DNA from: Phytophthora hibernalis
Lineage: Eukaryota > Oomycota > Peronosporomycetes > Peronosporales > Peronosporaceae
NCBI GenBank assembly: GCA_012656075.1
Contig: JAAKBF010000384.1
Coordinates: 248,001-312,000 of the forward strand
Direction of reading: 5' to 3'
Length of the DNA: 64,000 bases
This document shows positions 45,194 to 56,298 of this stretch, in pieces (within the stretch, counting starts at the first letter, position 1; each line of letters starts with the position of its first letter). Position numbers and translations under genes: made by a program. The notes beneath the pieces were generated by a model. That model was not told where the DNA came from and did no database searches. It saw only the letters and a list, made by a program, of their open reading frames with translations.

Positions 45194-45757
45194 TCACCAC
45201 CCTCGAGAAAATAACTTGATGACGACGACGCTCGCGGAGAGGGCGATCACAGCCAAGACCAGCATGTGGGTGCACTTCACTACCAAAAGTGTGCATGGTG
45301 TCATTTGGAAGACAGTGCTCACGCATGCGGCAGGAGACCTGGAGATACGAATAGCGGAAATGGTAGACGCAACACAGGAGGATGTTGTGGCCAGTTCAAC
45401 AGTGGGTGGGCAGGCAAGCAGCGGAGGGCGTGAGCTCGGACCGCACAGGAAGAAGCTAGGAGTCGACATGAGGGCGATCACTATTAATAGAGCGGGTACA
45501 TGAAGTCGTTAGGAAGAACTAAGTGACACCAATGTACCTTACTGAAAAACGAAACACTGTATCCAGTGCTTCTCGGCACTGGAAATTGAGCTTGAATGGT
45601 GTTCCCGCCACGTGCGGGGTCGCTCGACGCTAGAACAAGCAGATTCAATGCGACTGGTAAGTGGACAGTCTCCACGGGAAATCTCTGATGCTCGACCAAT
45701 TCTTCGCGGCAGTATTCGAGCTACCGGTATATAAGTGAACGGAGGAGGCGAGGCCAC
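45194..45757 (-). CDS. Uncharacterised single-pass membrane protein, model uncertain
   Basis: An upstream frame reads EELVEHQRFPVETVHLPVAL to STGYSVSFFSK and ends at a donor-like GTACAT near 45540. A downstream exon contains RYSYLQVSCRMREHCLPND and, in a neighbouring frame, a membrane helix MLVLAVIALSASVVVIKLF followed by FSRGW and a stop at 45194. Together they suggest a luminal domain anchored by a C-terminal helix. I do not recognise the family; exon borders and one frame change are unresolved. Confidence 0.3.
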
Positions 45758-45904
45758 TTACAAGCGGTATGTTCACCCAGTGTTTCAGAATGGGTTTTTG
45801 TAGATTACTACAACCCCGAGCACCTAAATTGAGGGTATTGGGTGGGTTAATGGAAAACCCATCCTGGCGTTCGAGCTGAAGTACTACTTCGAATCTGTAT
45901 CGTG

Positions 45905-46090
45905 TATAATACTACTGTAGTACTTACACTCAGGGTTCGGTAGTAGTGAGCTCATTAGTAGTGTTAGTAGTGCTAATAGCACTACTACTACAAATGATAA
46001 TGATAACGAAGTCAAGTTGAGCCGTTAGTACAGCTAATCAAATTAGTAGTCGAAAAAGAGCGTTAGTAGTGCTATAAGTACTACTATCCT
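45905..46090. repeat. TAGTAGTG/CACTACTA repeat cluster, left
   Basis: Many copies of TTAGTAGTGCTAA-like units in both orientations. One forms a perfect hairpin, TAGTAGTGCTA / TAGCACTACTA, at 45965-45987 with a one-base loop. No coding potential. Confidence 0.7.
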
Positions 46091-46136
46091 AATACCCATT
46101 GAAGGATCTTCAAAGGCCGCGCATGGTGGGCTGCAA

Positions 46137-46168
46137 GGAGATGCACGGCCTCCCAGCCGTGCATCTCC
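46137..46168. repeat. 13-bp-arm hairpin
   Basis: GGAGATGCACGGC (46137-46149) and its exact complement (46156-46168) flank a 6-base loop CTCCCA. It lies between the two TAGTAGTG clusters; purpose unknown. Confidence 0.75.
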
Positions 46169-46428
46169 ATGCAGCGTTTACAAGAGTCCTGTGCACCGCT
46201 TATGCAGTAACGAGCTGTGCACCTGAACGGACGTGGATCTCTCGGAAAGGTAAAATTGTACATGTAGTGTTTTTCTGCTGTACCTCCTTCACGTTAAAAT
46301 TAAGGCGACAAACGCGCAGGTTCTATAGCCGCAAATGCGTCCACAGGTACTTCTGTAAAGACAGTGATCTGGAGGAGTTAGTACCCTGACAAAGAGCGTC
46401 GTTTGAAAAAGGCATACCCAAGTTCAGC

Positions 46429-46641
46429 ATGCAAAAAGAGAAACAGGGAAACGTTCATTTCTGGAAAGTGGAGCAGGTTTGTCAGCAAATCGACGTGCAC
46501 ATCTGGTTTGTCGAATTTAGACAAGATAAATGTCCTTCGGTTGTAAAACTTGCTCACACTTGGTTAGGACGGGTCTGTTCAACGGATTTTCAAGAACGAG
46601 TCTTTTCGGTAGGATCATTCGCTACGAGCTCGTTGTGGTGA
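46429..46641 (+). pseudogene. Transposase C-terminal remnant (hAT-like)
   Basis: VVKLAHTWLGRVCSTDFQ followed by ERVFSVGSF resembles the dimerisation block of hAT transposases (x-x-L-A-x-x-x-L-x-x-x-x-T/S-x-x-x-E-R-x-F-S). It is short and isolated, with no catalytic region nearby. Confidence 0.5.
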
Positions 46642-46739
46642 AGGACCGACAATGAGTGAGCTCAACGCCAACTGATACATCGCCAAAATCGTCTTGAGCT
46701 CTGGGGAATGGAAGAAAGCAAGCATCGTATCAGGAAAGC

Positions 46740-46915
46740 AGCGCGTTAGTAGCGTTAGTAGAGCATTAGTAGTACTATTAGTAGTGCTAATACTAACGCT
46801 CTAGCCTAACTACTAATGCTAATGCTAAGGTCCGTTTCAGATCTCGTTAGTATTAGTATTAGCACTACTAATCCAAAATTGCCACTACTACCCTGCTTAC
46901 ACTACTGGTACGGTA
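46740..46915. repeat. TAGTAGTG/CACTACTA repeat cluster, right
   Basis: The same unit as at 45905-46090 (GTTAGTAGCGTTAGTAG, TTAGTAGTGCTAATAC, TTAGCACTACTAA) again in both orientations. The two clusters bracket about 650 bp containing the hairpin and the transposase remnant. Confidence 0.7.
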
Positions 46916-47132
46916 TATTAGAATGACGCACTTGACACTTGAAAAAAGTTTTGCAAAACTACATGCATTGGGATGCTGTCTACATGTACCTCGTTGTTCT
47001 CATCCAATGCGTCATTCAAAACTCGTCACTCGAATTGGAGACCACCAAGAAAAGAGGACCAACCTTATCCACTGGGGCTGGGCCTAGACGAACAGCCCTC
47101 ATACGCAAAGACCCAAAGGTATCGCCTTCACC

Positions 47133-48230
47133 TTACAGGATCGTGCTGCCGCCAGCAGGCGTGCGCTTGATCTCGATGTGGATGTTCTCGCTCTCACCGG
47201 GGGTCGACAGAGACGCGTCGGCGTCGCGGGCCTTCTTCATGCGCGCGGCAACGGTGCCGACGGCAGCGACCGCTACAACGGCTGCCACGGCGAGGAGGGT
47301 AAACGGCCCGACGCCGCCACTCGAGTCATTGGCGTCGCCTGACTTGGTAGTCGTCTGCTGAGCAGTCTGCTCCATATTGTCGCTGCTAGTCGAAGCGGAC
47401 TCCTCAGTGGTCGAAGCGGACTCCTCAGTGGTCGAAGTGGACTCCTCAGTAGTCGAAGTGGACTCCTCAGTAGTCGAAGCGGACCCCTCAGTAGACGAAG
47501 CAGAGCCCTCGGTGGTCGAAGCGGAGCTCTCCACGTCCGTCGAGATGGTAGCAGCGGGTGTGACAGCCGGAGCCTGCGTTGACGTCGTGCTCGTCACCGC
47601 GGGGGTCACCTCAGGTGTCGAAGTGGTGGTGGCGGGGATCTCCGTCTCCTCCGAGGGGAAGTGAGGCTCGCAGTCAGAAGTGTGTGACGAGGTGCCTTCC
47701 TTCACCGTGGGCGTCGAAGCCGCGGGGGTCACAACGGGGCCTTGGTGCCTGTCGTTGGGACGATAGGCGTCGAGGCGACCGGAGTTGAGGCTGGCGACTC
47801 GGTACTCGGTACGCTCGGAGTCGTCAACGCAGGAGTCGATGACGGAGTCGTCAACGCAGGCGTCGATGACGGAGTCGTCGAAGGGGTAGAAGGTGTCGCC
47901 TCCGGGGCCGGAGTGGTGATAGCGGGGTCGACGCTGGTGCCGGAGTCGTGGCAGCAGGAGTGCTCGAGGGAGTGCTAGCAGGGGTGGCCTGCGGGCTCGG
48001 AGTCGTAGCGGCTGGGGCGGGGACTGTAGTGGCAGGGACAGTGGTGGCAGGGATCGTCGTCCCGGGCGTCTGCGGGGTCACTACCGGCGCCTTGGTGCCC
48101 GTCGTCGTCGTGTACGAGTCATCCTGCGTAGCTCCGTTGGCAGGGGCGCGCCGCCCTGCTGCAGCGCGAGCGCTTCGTTGGAGAGTACGGCCACGAGCAC
48201 GGCCGTGCAGACTGCGAGCTTACGGAACAT
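47133..48230 (-). CDS. Secreted or surface mucin-like protein (signal peptide, Thr/Ser/Pro domain, membrane anchor)
   Basis: Starts at the ATG at 48228-48230. MFRKLAVCTAVLVAVLSNEA is a good signal peptide ending near ALA|LQQ. The mature protein is almost wholly Thr/Ser/Pro/Ala with repeats: TGTKAPVVTP twice (near both ends of the repeat region), TTPSSTPAL units and at least five STTEES units (about 47390-47500). A membrane helix (GPFTLLAVAAVVAVAAVGTV) is followed by a basic cytosolic tail ending GGSTIL. The composition predicts heavy O-glycosylation, as in oomycete mucin-like cell-surface proteins; a role in adhesion is inference. Frame breaks at GGGG 48143-48146, GGGG 47924-47927 and GGGG 47736-47739 each need one base. 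Confidence 0.7.
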
Positions 48231-49319
48231 GTTTGCTGTCGGGGTCTTTTTCGAGTCTGCCGGAGCTCCTCGCCCGAGCCGGAGTGGAGCCGATCAGCGT
48301 CAATTGCATGGTCTGCAGGCGGGTTGGGTAAAAGTGCGGGAAGACTTGGGCAATGCAAATGGTTCGTGTACCCGACGGGAAGCACCCTGTTGTAAGAGAT
48401 AATCCGCGGATCGGGTACAGGAATAGCACTATTGTGCACACCTAGTCGGGCACAATGATATCTTCCGCAACGCGACGACGGCTGTCGCCGTTCGTAGCGC
48501 GCATGTGCAGGCTGCGAGTCTTTATTCCTCGCACGGAGGCATCGCCACGTGAGACGATTGGAACTGGCTGAATTGCCCTCGGCCATGTGGCGCAGCGTCA
48601 CAGCGGTGCCGGGGCTTGACATGTGAAGTAAACTTACTGGTGCTGGTAAGTACTTCAGGCGTGTGGCATGTAGCATGGCGCTCGAACGTTGTCTAGCTTT
48701 GTGGCAGGGTACCGCTGTCGTCCGAGCCTCGATGACTCGGAGCCAGCGTTGCCGATCGCGGCAAATCCTTCTCCGCCCGGACGAGTTTACGATAGCGAAC
48801 CCAGCATCATTTCGGTCTTTGCGGTCACCTTCACGTGAGCGAGCCTTCACTTCGGTGCGGCGGCCTCGATGAAACACATTATTATACATGTAGTACACAC
48901 TTGCAATAGGCCGCACGTACGCCACGTTGCATGTGAACGCAAGTGTTGTGTCTTCAACTCGTCTCAACGGGACAAGTTGAAGGCGTCGGCGTCGACGACA
49001 TGCGTCAGTGTCCAATTGCCAAGCCACATTCGCTATGCCTGTACAGGTGGAAACCATCCATGGATTGAATTTGCCGACTCAACGTTGCTATGGCCAGCAG
49101 CGCCCAGCTGCATTTACTGGGAGGACAGCTTGTCGCAGTGTCCGATCGCATTCGTCCAAGCTGCTCTTTGCTGTCGCATTCGTCCATTGCATCAGCCGAG
49201 TTTCCGATTGATTCAGCCAACGTGTCTGCATCTACTACTACGTAGTAATACCTGTCTACGCCAGTTTTGGTGATGAGATACTGCACACCTCTCGTGTTAA
49301 TAGTTAGTTGGGCACGTCG
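48231..49319. other. Spacer without recognised gene
   Basis: 1.1 kb between the mucin-like gene and the end of the GPCR-PIPK gene. A 312-codon minus-strand frame here is Arg/His/Ser-rich without domain or sensible composition and was not accepted. Confidence 0.45.
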
Positions 49320-51593
49320 CTAGCGAGCAAAGCTGGAAGGCGAGAACCCGATGCTCCCATACGAGCGAACGTGTGACCCCTCTGGGTCTCGTAGCAGATA
49401 CTCGTGGATAAAATTCAAAAAGCGCAGCGCGTACTCAGCAGGAGGAAGGGCCGTGATCTGCCGCTTGTCGACTACCGCAGCTAGCAAACAGTGTTGCATT
49501 TTCCACCCGACGTTGTAGTGCTGCAGGATATCCACAAAACCGAGGTAGTACACCGTAGACTGATCCGCTGCCACGACGGCATTGTGCGCTAGATTATCCA
49601 TAATCTCGGGTTCAATGCGATGGTTGTAATGACGGATGCCGAGCAGGCAACTGTAGTCCATGATTCCCAGCTCCTGGAGAAATCCGCAGTCACTTGTCAC
49701 CTGCGCAAGTAGATTCGCGCGAGTCGTGGGGTTTACTCGCAGGGAGGCTCGTCGCGTGACAAAGTCATTGTCGTATCTGAGCGACGGACGCGAGCTCCCA
49801 CGACGCAGCAGCGGTTGTTTTTCCGTCACGTGCCCCAATTCGCTGTCCACACTTTGGCTATCGCTCGATGCTGCTTCGTCTTCGTCATGTATACGCACGA
49901 TCCCTTCCTCTTCTCTACCACTCCGACTCCACTCACTCGACACTGGCGTTGGGATCCCTTCCTGGTTCCGGAAGTTGGATTGGTGAAAATGCCCTTGAGA
50001 TCGTACCGCTCATCGACCGGACCATCCGGGAAAATGTTCTCCATCACCACGAAAAACATCTTGTTCCACCCCACGGGTAACTGCATCGAGTGACAGCCAA
50101 GAAAGCGGCACAAGAGCGAATTTGGCTGTTTCAGAATGTACTGGTGAAACAGTGGAAGCACCTCCAGCAGGAACGAATGCTCTTTCTTCGTCATCGTCTT
50201 CACCAGATACTTGCGATCACTGGTAAAGTAGAATAGCATCCCTGACTTGCCCTCAGATGCACGCTCCAGGAGTGTATCCGCGAACGACTGCTCGTACATT
50301 TCGTTGTCGATCCCGCAGATCTCGCGGATGTTCTGAAACACTTTCGGCGCGTAGTCCGTGAAGCCAAGCTTCTCATAATAACGATATTCTCCGTTATACA
50401 CCGTGGTTGCCAACCGCTTCTTTTCATGGTACAAGCCTGCAGAGCCACCTTCTTCCATCTGCAGAAATGATAGCGCAGCAGTGCGGTCCAATGACCCAAA
50501 GCGATCCCGCGTGAGACTTAGCAGCGGCGAGCGCAGACTGTCAGCAGGAGACTCGCTAATGCTGCATCGAATCCCCGCCGTCGTGTACCGCATCAAGTCC
50601 TTGCGGAGGGCGGCGCTAAAGTGCTCCGTACTCGTCGTGCCCCCAGCGCCTCTCTCTGACTTCGACATATTGTTTTCACTGGAGAAGTTCTGGTACAGCT
50701 CCGTGTTGAGCACCCAGACGATGAGCAGCAGCACAGGGTACGACCCAAACACCACCGCGAACGCCAGCTCAAAGTGCTTGGCCATTTTGCCGTCAAATTG
50801 CTGGCGATACGCCGCGTAGTACAACACGCCGCACGCCACCCAGTGCCCCGCGAAAATCAGCAAGTAGCGGTAGTACTGTATCAAATTGCGGCGCTTGGCG
50901 CGATACGTGACGTCCAGTTGGCGACGCACGAAGCGGAAGCTCGCGAAGAGCAGCACCGCGAACGACAGCACGCAGATGGCGGCCACCACGGCGAAGAGGA
51001 AGATCCAGTTGGCCATGTTCACGTGCCTCGGGTTGCGTGTGCGCTGGACCCAGCACACGTTGAGCGGCGAGAGGCCGACGAGCTTGAGCTGGTGCTGCAG
51101 CAGCGCAGAGACGGCGCTCACACTCCAGACTCTGCATCAACACAGCAAGAGTCAGTTCCCATTGGAGCGACTCAAGTCTCAAGACGCTTTACATGGTGTG
51201 GTAGGTCCAGGACTTGCAGCTGTAGCCCATCCACGGGTTCACGAGCGCCACCAGCAGGTCCAACGTGAGCATGAGGTACCAGCAGGCGCCCGCCAGGAAG
51301 AAGAACTGGTTGTACGGCCCCAGCAGCGAGCACTGCCACTGGACGAGCGTCGCGTCCACGTCTGCATCCTGATCCTGACGCTGCAGAGCGAAGGCGAAGA
51401 CGAAACCCGCGGACGTCATGAACCCGCAGCCAGCGTGCCACACCACGAGGTTGGCGGCCGGGTGCTGCGCCTTGATGTTGGGCACGAGGAAGTAGGACAG
51501 CACCAACAACAGGTACACCACAACACCCAGCAGCCCCACGAGCAGGTAGAGCTGCGCACTCTGGGCCAGCGTCAACGCCTCGTACGCCCCCAT
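49320..51593 (-). CDS. GPCR-PIPK: seven-helix receptor fused to phosphatidylinositol-phosphate kinase
   Basis: Two exons: 51593-51192 and 51131-49320 (about 738 residues); start MGAYEALTLAQSAQLYLLVG. The first 280 residues form seven hydrophobic helices, including FFFLAGACWYLMLTLDLLVA and WVLNTELY at the end of helix seven. A linker and a PIP-kinase domain follow: KYLVKTMTKKEHSFLLEVLP, SLLCRFLGCHSMQL, MFFVVMENIFPDG, ERYDLKG and LGIMDYSCLLGIRHY, ending in YLGFVDILQHYNVGWKMQH. This fusion is the GK family of oomycetes (and RpkA in Dictyostelium), with described roles in zoospore behaviour, development and sporangium formation. Ligand and lipid product are not predictable. One frame break at CCC 49956-49958, within the variable kinase insert. 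Confidence 0.93.
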
Positions 51594-51681
51594 GGTCGGA
51601 ATAAGAAACAAATACGATAGTATCGAGTTTGAAAGGGGTTCAACTTTTGCTATTTTTACAAATGTGACAAGGCTGTCCTCT

Positions 51682-52911
51682 TCATAGCATGACGTTGAGC
51701 TGGATATGGTTGCTGCTGTCAGGTTGCTGGTAGCAGGCGTAGGTGGAAAATTTGGATCGGCAGATAGGACACTGGTCGATTTCCTCCAGGCACTCGCGGC
51801 ACACGCAAAGGTGTCGACATGGCAGCAGGATGGACGCTAGAGGACGCTCCAGGCAGATGACGCACTCCCCACCCGTGGTGAAGATTTCCTAGTTATTATC
51901 GTTAGATACACAGTAGCCAATGCACGAGTTATCCGTTCGTACCTGGGAGGTGAAGACGTTGGTAGCGGTAAAGATGAGTTTCTTGACGATCACCGGAGCT
52001 CGACTGAGATTTCCTGGTGTCGGGACGAAGTCGATCGCCACACATTGACAGACAACTTCATCCTCTACCGCATCCTCCAGACGGGTAGACCCCTCGGCCT
52101 AAGCTTGTTCAGATTGAAACCAGGAACTTTCGATCGTGAGGTAGGGTCGGCAGGTCCGATGACGATCACGCAGGCGTATCGCGGGTCTCCAACGTTTGGC
52201 GTGACTGGGTCTGGTGACTTCTCATCTTCGCAATCCGTTGCCACGACTGAAGATTGGATCGATGATTCCTGTGCACGAGGTTCGGCATCTAATAGCTCGC
52301 TTGGTATTGATGCAACGAACTCGTCTGGGCTGCCGCCCTTGCTCCTAAAACCACACCCAACGCGCTAGAGTTAGATATGGTACGTAAAGACATTAATACC
52401 TCATGCCGTACCTCTCCATCAACGAGCAGACTTGGAACAAGCCCTCTACAAAGAGGCGGGTCAAACAGAGTCCTGCTTTCGGTGAATCTGTTACTCGTTC
52501 GCTGTTCTTGATCATGTCATCTTTCAGTAGTCGGTGAGGTGTCCTCATGTCCAGGTCGTAAATCTTTCCTGGTAGTGAACGCATGGCGTGAAAAGCAGTT
52601 CTAGCAGCTCGTGTCGGTAGAGCTGCGTTGACTTGTTGCATTCGTCGCTTCAGCGGTCGGTCTGTCGATGTACTTGTGGGGCTCAGATAAGAGGCAAGGG
52701 CGCTTGCCTTGACGTCCCAAAACACATGTACCTCGCACTTGGAATCGGACTTGACCTCGACGGACAGATTCATCAGTGGTCGCTGTTGTTCATCTGCTGA
52801 CGCAACGAGCTTCATTGAGGGCCCGACGATTTCGAACGGTATCCGTACGCGCTTCATTGTCGTCGAAGCGATTTGAAGCTGTGTACGCAAAAGTTGGTGA
52901 AAGTGCCACAT
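51682..52911 (-). CDS. MGRN1/RNF157-like RING E3 ubiquitin ligase
   Basis: Exons about 52911-52412, 52344-51943 and 51888-51682. The C-terminal RING reads CVICLERPLASILLPCRHLC then CVCREC and CPIC, a C3HC4 with the PCRHLC spacing of mahogunin-type ligases. Before it, VRIPFEIVGPSMKLVAS and KCEVHVFWDVKAS resemble the conserved beta-rich domain of that family, and RLEDAVEDEVVCQ the region leading to the RING. The middle (about residues 180-260) is acidic and Ser/Pro-rich. One base is missing near CC 52098-52099. The N-terminus is uncertain: the earliest credible ATG is 52911, and upstream coding exons may have been missed. Confidence 0.72.
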
Positions 52912-53347
52912 GGATGCATGTCCTAGTATGTGCAAGCTGTGGAGGCAGAATTAATGATTAAGCATGCTTTCAAGACTTCAAGGGCGGCAGTACCTTGGCC
53001 CCAGCTTTTCCAAGTGGATAACCTAGGTCAACAGAACGCAGATTAGTCAGCAACACGTTTATAAAAAAATGGAGGATACAACGTACAGCGTGCTGCTGGG
53101 TAGCAACACAGGCTTCCAGGTAGATAAACATGAGCCGCACAAGACGCACCAACCAGCACATTAGTCCGCATAATAGGATCACAACAGACATATTCCAGAG
53201 CTCCGGGGCAAGCGATGGTCCGTGCATCGCAGCACTTGCCCGCTACCAATTTGATCAACGCCTTCAAGGGCCATCCATCCATAAATAATGAGGTAAGAAA
53301 AGCTCGTGTGTACGTGCACATTGACATTAGTAGGGAATCGCATGATC
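52912..53347. other. Short region, no clear gene
   Basis: A frame with MDGWPLKALIKLVAGKCC and others with hydrophobic stretches occur on the minus strand. They may be upstream exons of the RING gene, but nothing matches. Confidence 0.35.
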
Positions 53348-54982
53348 TTACAACAGCGTGGTGCTGCTCGTCTTGTTCAACAGTCTGAACGCAAGCGAGT
53401 CCATGATACCAAGGATCTACAGAGTTGCATGAATAAGCACACCGGCCAGATAGGCGGGTCGACAAAGGATCACAACTACGCACCGTAAAAATACCACCGA
53501 CAATAGCGCATACGCTGGTGAGGAACTGGAGGAAGCCCACGCGGTACTGCTCGATGCGGAACATGATGGGCGAAAAGGTGTAGCCGAACGAGACCACTGT
53601 ACATGTAGATACAATTCACCGTCATATGGTTAGCTTCAACAGCACAGCAACAACAAACCTCGGGAAACGTACTCGGTAGACCCTTGTCGCTCACAGGCGT
53701 GAGCTGGCGAAAGTGCTCCGTGGCGGAAAACTGGTTCGTAATGATACGGCTAGCAGACAGAAACGTGTACTCCGTCGGCACCACCTAATACATATGAAGC
53801 ATAAAGTTAATGGTACGACAAGTCCACCCCAGCACGCGCTTCTTCGAAAGTTTACCTTTATGAAGTACTGGAACGAGCCACGCGTGGATTCGTCCGGGAG
53901 TTCCTTCTTGCGGCTGTCCAGCGGATTTTTCATGTCCTGTTCGCAAGACCATCCGTCGTAGGTAAGCACGCGTATCATTTTCAGCCGACTGAACGAGCAA
54001 CCATAAACCTTACCGGGTACAACTCGCCGAAGGACAGCGAGCGAATGGTGTGCGACGTGTCAAAGACCTTAAACGTGGCGTCCACCAGATCCTGCGCCGA
54101 CAAGTAACCCGAACGGAAGAACTTGGACGGAGCGAAATACATTCTCCCAGCAACCTGCACACAAGAAGAAACAATTGTCAGCACTCCACGATACCCTCTC
54201 CCATAGACAGATCTCCCACCTTGGACACGACCAGCGACCCCTTAATCCTGCATCCTTCGGTCACTTCTCCCCGAAGCACCTTCTCGATCTCTACCTCTTG
54301 GCACTGAGAGATCGTGTGCAGACTGGGCATCATCCAGCTCTTGCGTGCGTACGCCGCCTTCACTTCCTCGCACGTGTTGCAGCACTGCACAAGCAGATAG
54401 CAAACCCCCATCAGCTCCACCTCCATACCTATCTCCATTCAGCCCCTCTCCAGTACCTCTCCAGGCTCTCCTGCAGCGTAGCAACTGCCGCAATCCGGTC
54501 TGCACAAGACAATCACGTGAGAAACATCTCCCTGTCGTCTTCCAGTGTCTGTCCACTCACCTATCCGTCTCGCCGTGCAGTTGGGTGTGGTTCGTGAGCG
54601 CTCCGCCAATCACGTCGCGCATGCCCTCGGTCAGCGCCTGGCCGCGTGCGTCCAGCGGGATCTTCTCCAGGTTGTGCTCGATGTCGTGCTGCGCGTTGCC
54701 TGCCATGTCTGCGTACTCGAGCGCCACTACCGAGCACGGCATGCGCGGGAACTCGACGTCGAAGTTGATGGAAACCATTGAGTTGCGTCCGCCGTCCACC
54801 GTCATCTTGTCCACGGTGTCCGTCGCCAGGTAGAAGCCCAGCTCCGACGCCAGTAACAGCGAGATGCAGGCCAGCGCCAGCAGAGAGAATACGCCTCCCT
54901 GCAGAGTGCGCACCTTGAACTCCTCGATCGTCTTCGGGTACGCGTCCAGCCCCTTGAGCTTGGCCTCCCACGACGCTGCCAT
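53348..54982 (-). CDS. ERGIC3/Erv46-type ER-Golgi cargo receptor
   Basis: About nine exons, with the first at 54982-54561 (MAASWEAKLKGLDAYPKTIE). Family blocks: TLQGGVFSLLALACISLLL (first membrane helix), ISINFDVEFPRMPC-type strand, PDCGSCY, CCNTCEEVKAAY, GCRIKGSLVVSKVAG, FGELYP, VVPTEYTFLSA, SFGYTFSPIMFRIEQYR and FLTSVCAIVGGIFT (second helix), ending LNKTSSTTLL and TAA at 53348. Erv46/Erv41 complexes cycle between ER and Golgi and retrieve ER proteins; the paired Cys blocks are the luminal redox-like region. Frame linkage between the PDCGSC exon (about 54510-54462) and the CCNTC exon fails by one base, probably another indel. Confidence 0.88.
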
Positions 54983-55179
54983 GCTTGAAGCGGTGGATTA
55001 CCGGTATTATTTGTTGTGGAAGGGTGCCACGAAGCCCGAGAGGAGCACCGTAGAGGTTGGAGTAAGTGCGAGTTGACAAGGATTAATGTTTCTTACCAAA
55101 CGCAATCGTGGGTAACTTACTGATGTTCGTGCAAAAGCAAAGAGGTCGTTCAATTGTCGAATGTATGAAGGAGCTAACG

Positions 55180-56204
55180 TTAGTTGCCTTCGTTGTTGCT
55201 GCCCTTCTTCATGAGCTCGTGAACCTCCCGCAGCTCCGCCATCCGCTCTAAGATTTCACGGTCGACGAGTGCTGCCATTTCTGGCCTGCCCAGAGCAATC
55301 ATCTCGGACCTGTAACTTTTGCGGGACTCCACTTCTTTCAGTATTGCATCGTAGAGCTCCTCCAGCTGCGTCATGCGATCTTTAGGGAACTTCCCAGCGC
55401 GGAGTACTGCAGCATGCGAGAGTTCTCTGCCGAGAAGGTCTGCGAAATAAGTCAACAGTTTGGTCACTGTAGTAGGAACAAACAAGTGCACACACCTGCT
55501 CCTGGCAGCAGCTCTCTTGGCAAAATGCTACCCGCCGTGTAGGAGAACACTTGCTGGAGCTTCTCCTTCTCCTGGTTCGGTGGGCGCCTGAGCAGACCAC
55601 ATGCGTGAGCAACAACGAACAGTATACACACAGAGCCGCTACGTACTTGATGCAGCTCATGCGGCAGCCTTCCATCTGCCTCTTGATCTCACTCACGTCC
55701 TTCTCGATCTCTCGGAGCGGCTTCTTGTGGGTCATCAGGCAGTCAATCGGGTGCATCTACAGCCATTTCACCCACCACATTAAACCCATGTCCTCTCTCC
55801 CAGTAAAGCACCCCGCACCTCAGGAAACGCTCCCTTCGAGAACGATGGAGCTTTAATCGCTCGGCTCGACGTTTTCGCCACTAGTCGCTGCGTTCTCGAG
55901 TCTGCGCCGGACACGCCGCCCCAGGGATGAACGGCGCCGTCGCGGCATCTCTCGACTTCATTTTCAGCTCTAAAAAGATCAAATCAGTTCCTAGTACAGG
56001 CCAAAATCGTCTGCAACAACCCACGCACTCGGGTAGGTCACCTTGGGCTTGGCTGTCCCGCAGTAGAGCTTCTTGAGCAGTCTCCCGGCCTCCGTGTCGC
56101 CCCCAAAAGCCCTGTTCCAGACAGCAACCCATGAGACCGATGGCTTCCACCCACCCACTCAATTCCACCCACTTCCACGCCTCCGTCGTCTCTCCGTCAG
56201 CCAT
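55180..56204 (-). CDS. Uncharacterised conserved-looking protein
   Basis: A multi-exon model: exon 1 from ATG 56204 (MADGETTEAWKWVELSGWVE...GCCLEQGFWGRHGG), a second exon ending KAPSFSKGAFPE, then MHPIDCLMTHKKPLREIEKD to GCRMSCIKY, RPPNQEKEKLQQVFSYTAGS, and a last exon (about 55434-55180) of charged helices (EELYDAILKEVESRKSY) ending GSNNEGN. Splice borders are GT-AG and phases agree, apart from one shift in the second exon. Several Cys pairs (GCC, GCRMSC) are notable. I do not recognise the family. It is divergent from the formin across only 94 bp. Confidence 0.55.
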
Positions 56205-56298
56205 TTTGGCTAATGTTGAAGTCGTTGTTTCGCAGAATGAATGTCATCAGAGAACAAAAGGACATACAAATCTCAAGTGCAAATCCATTCCGCATCAC

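Noticed and set aside
45905..46915. CRISPR-like array
   Set aside because: Repeats are irregular in spacing and orientation, there are no uniform spacers and the organism is a eukaryote.
48119..49057. Minus-strand ORF of 312 codons
   Set aside because: Starts in the spacer, overlaps the mucin-like signal peptide in another frame, and has an Arg/His/Ser/Cys composition with no domain.
50774..51620. Plus-strand ORFs opposite the GPCR-PIPK
   Set aside because: His/Gln/Glu-rich antisense shadows of the receptor helices.
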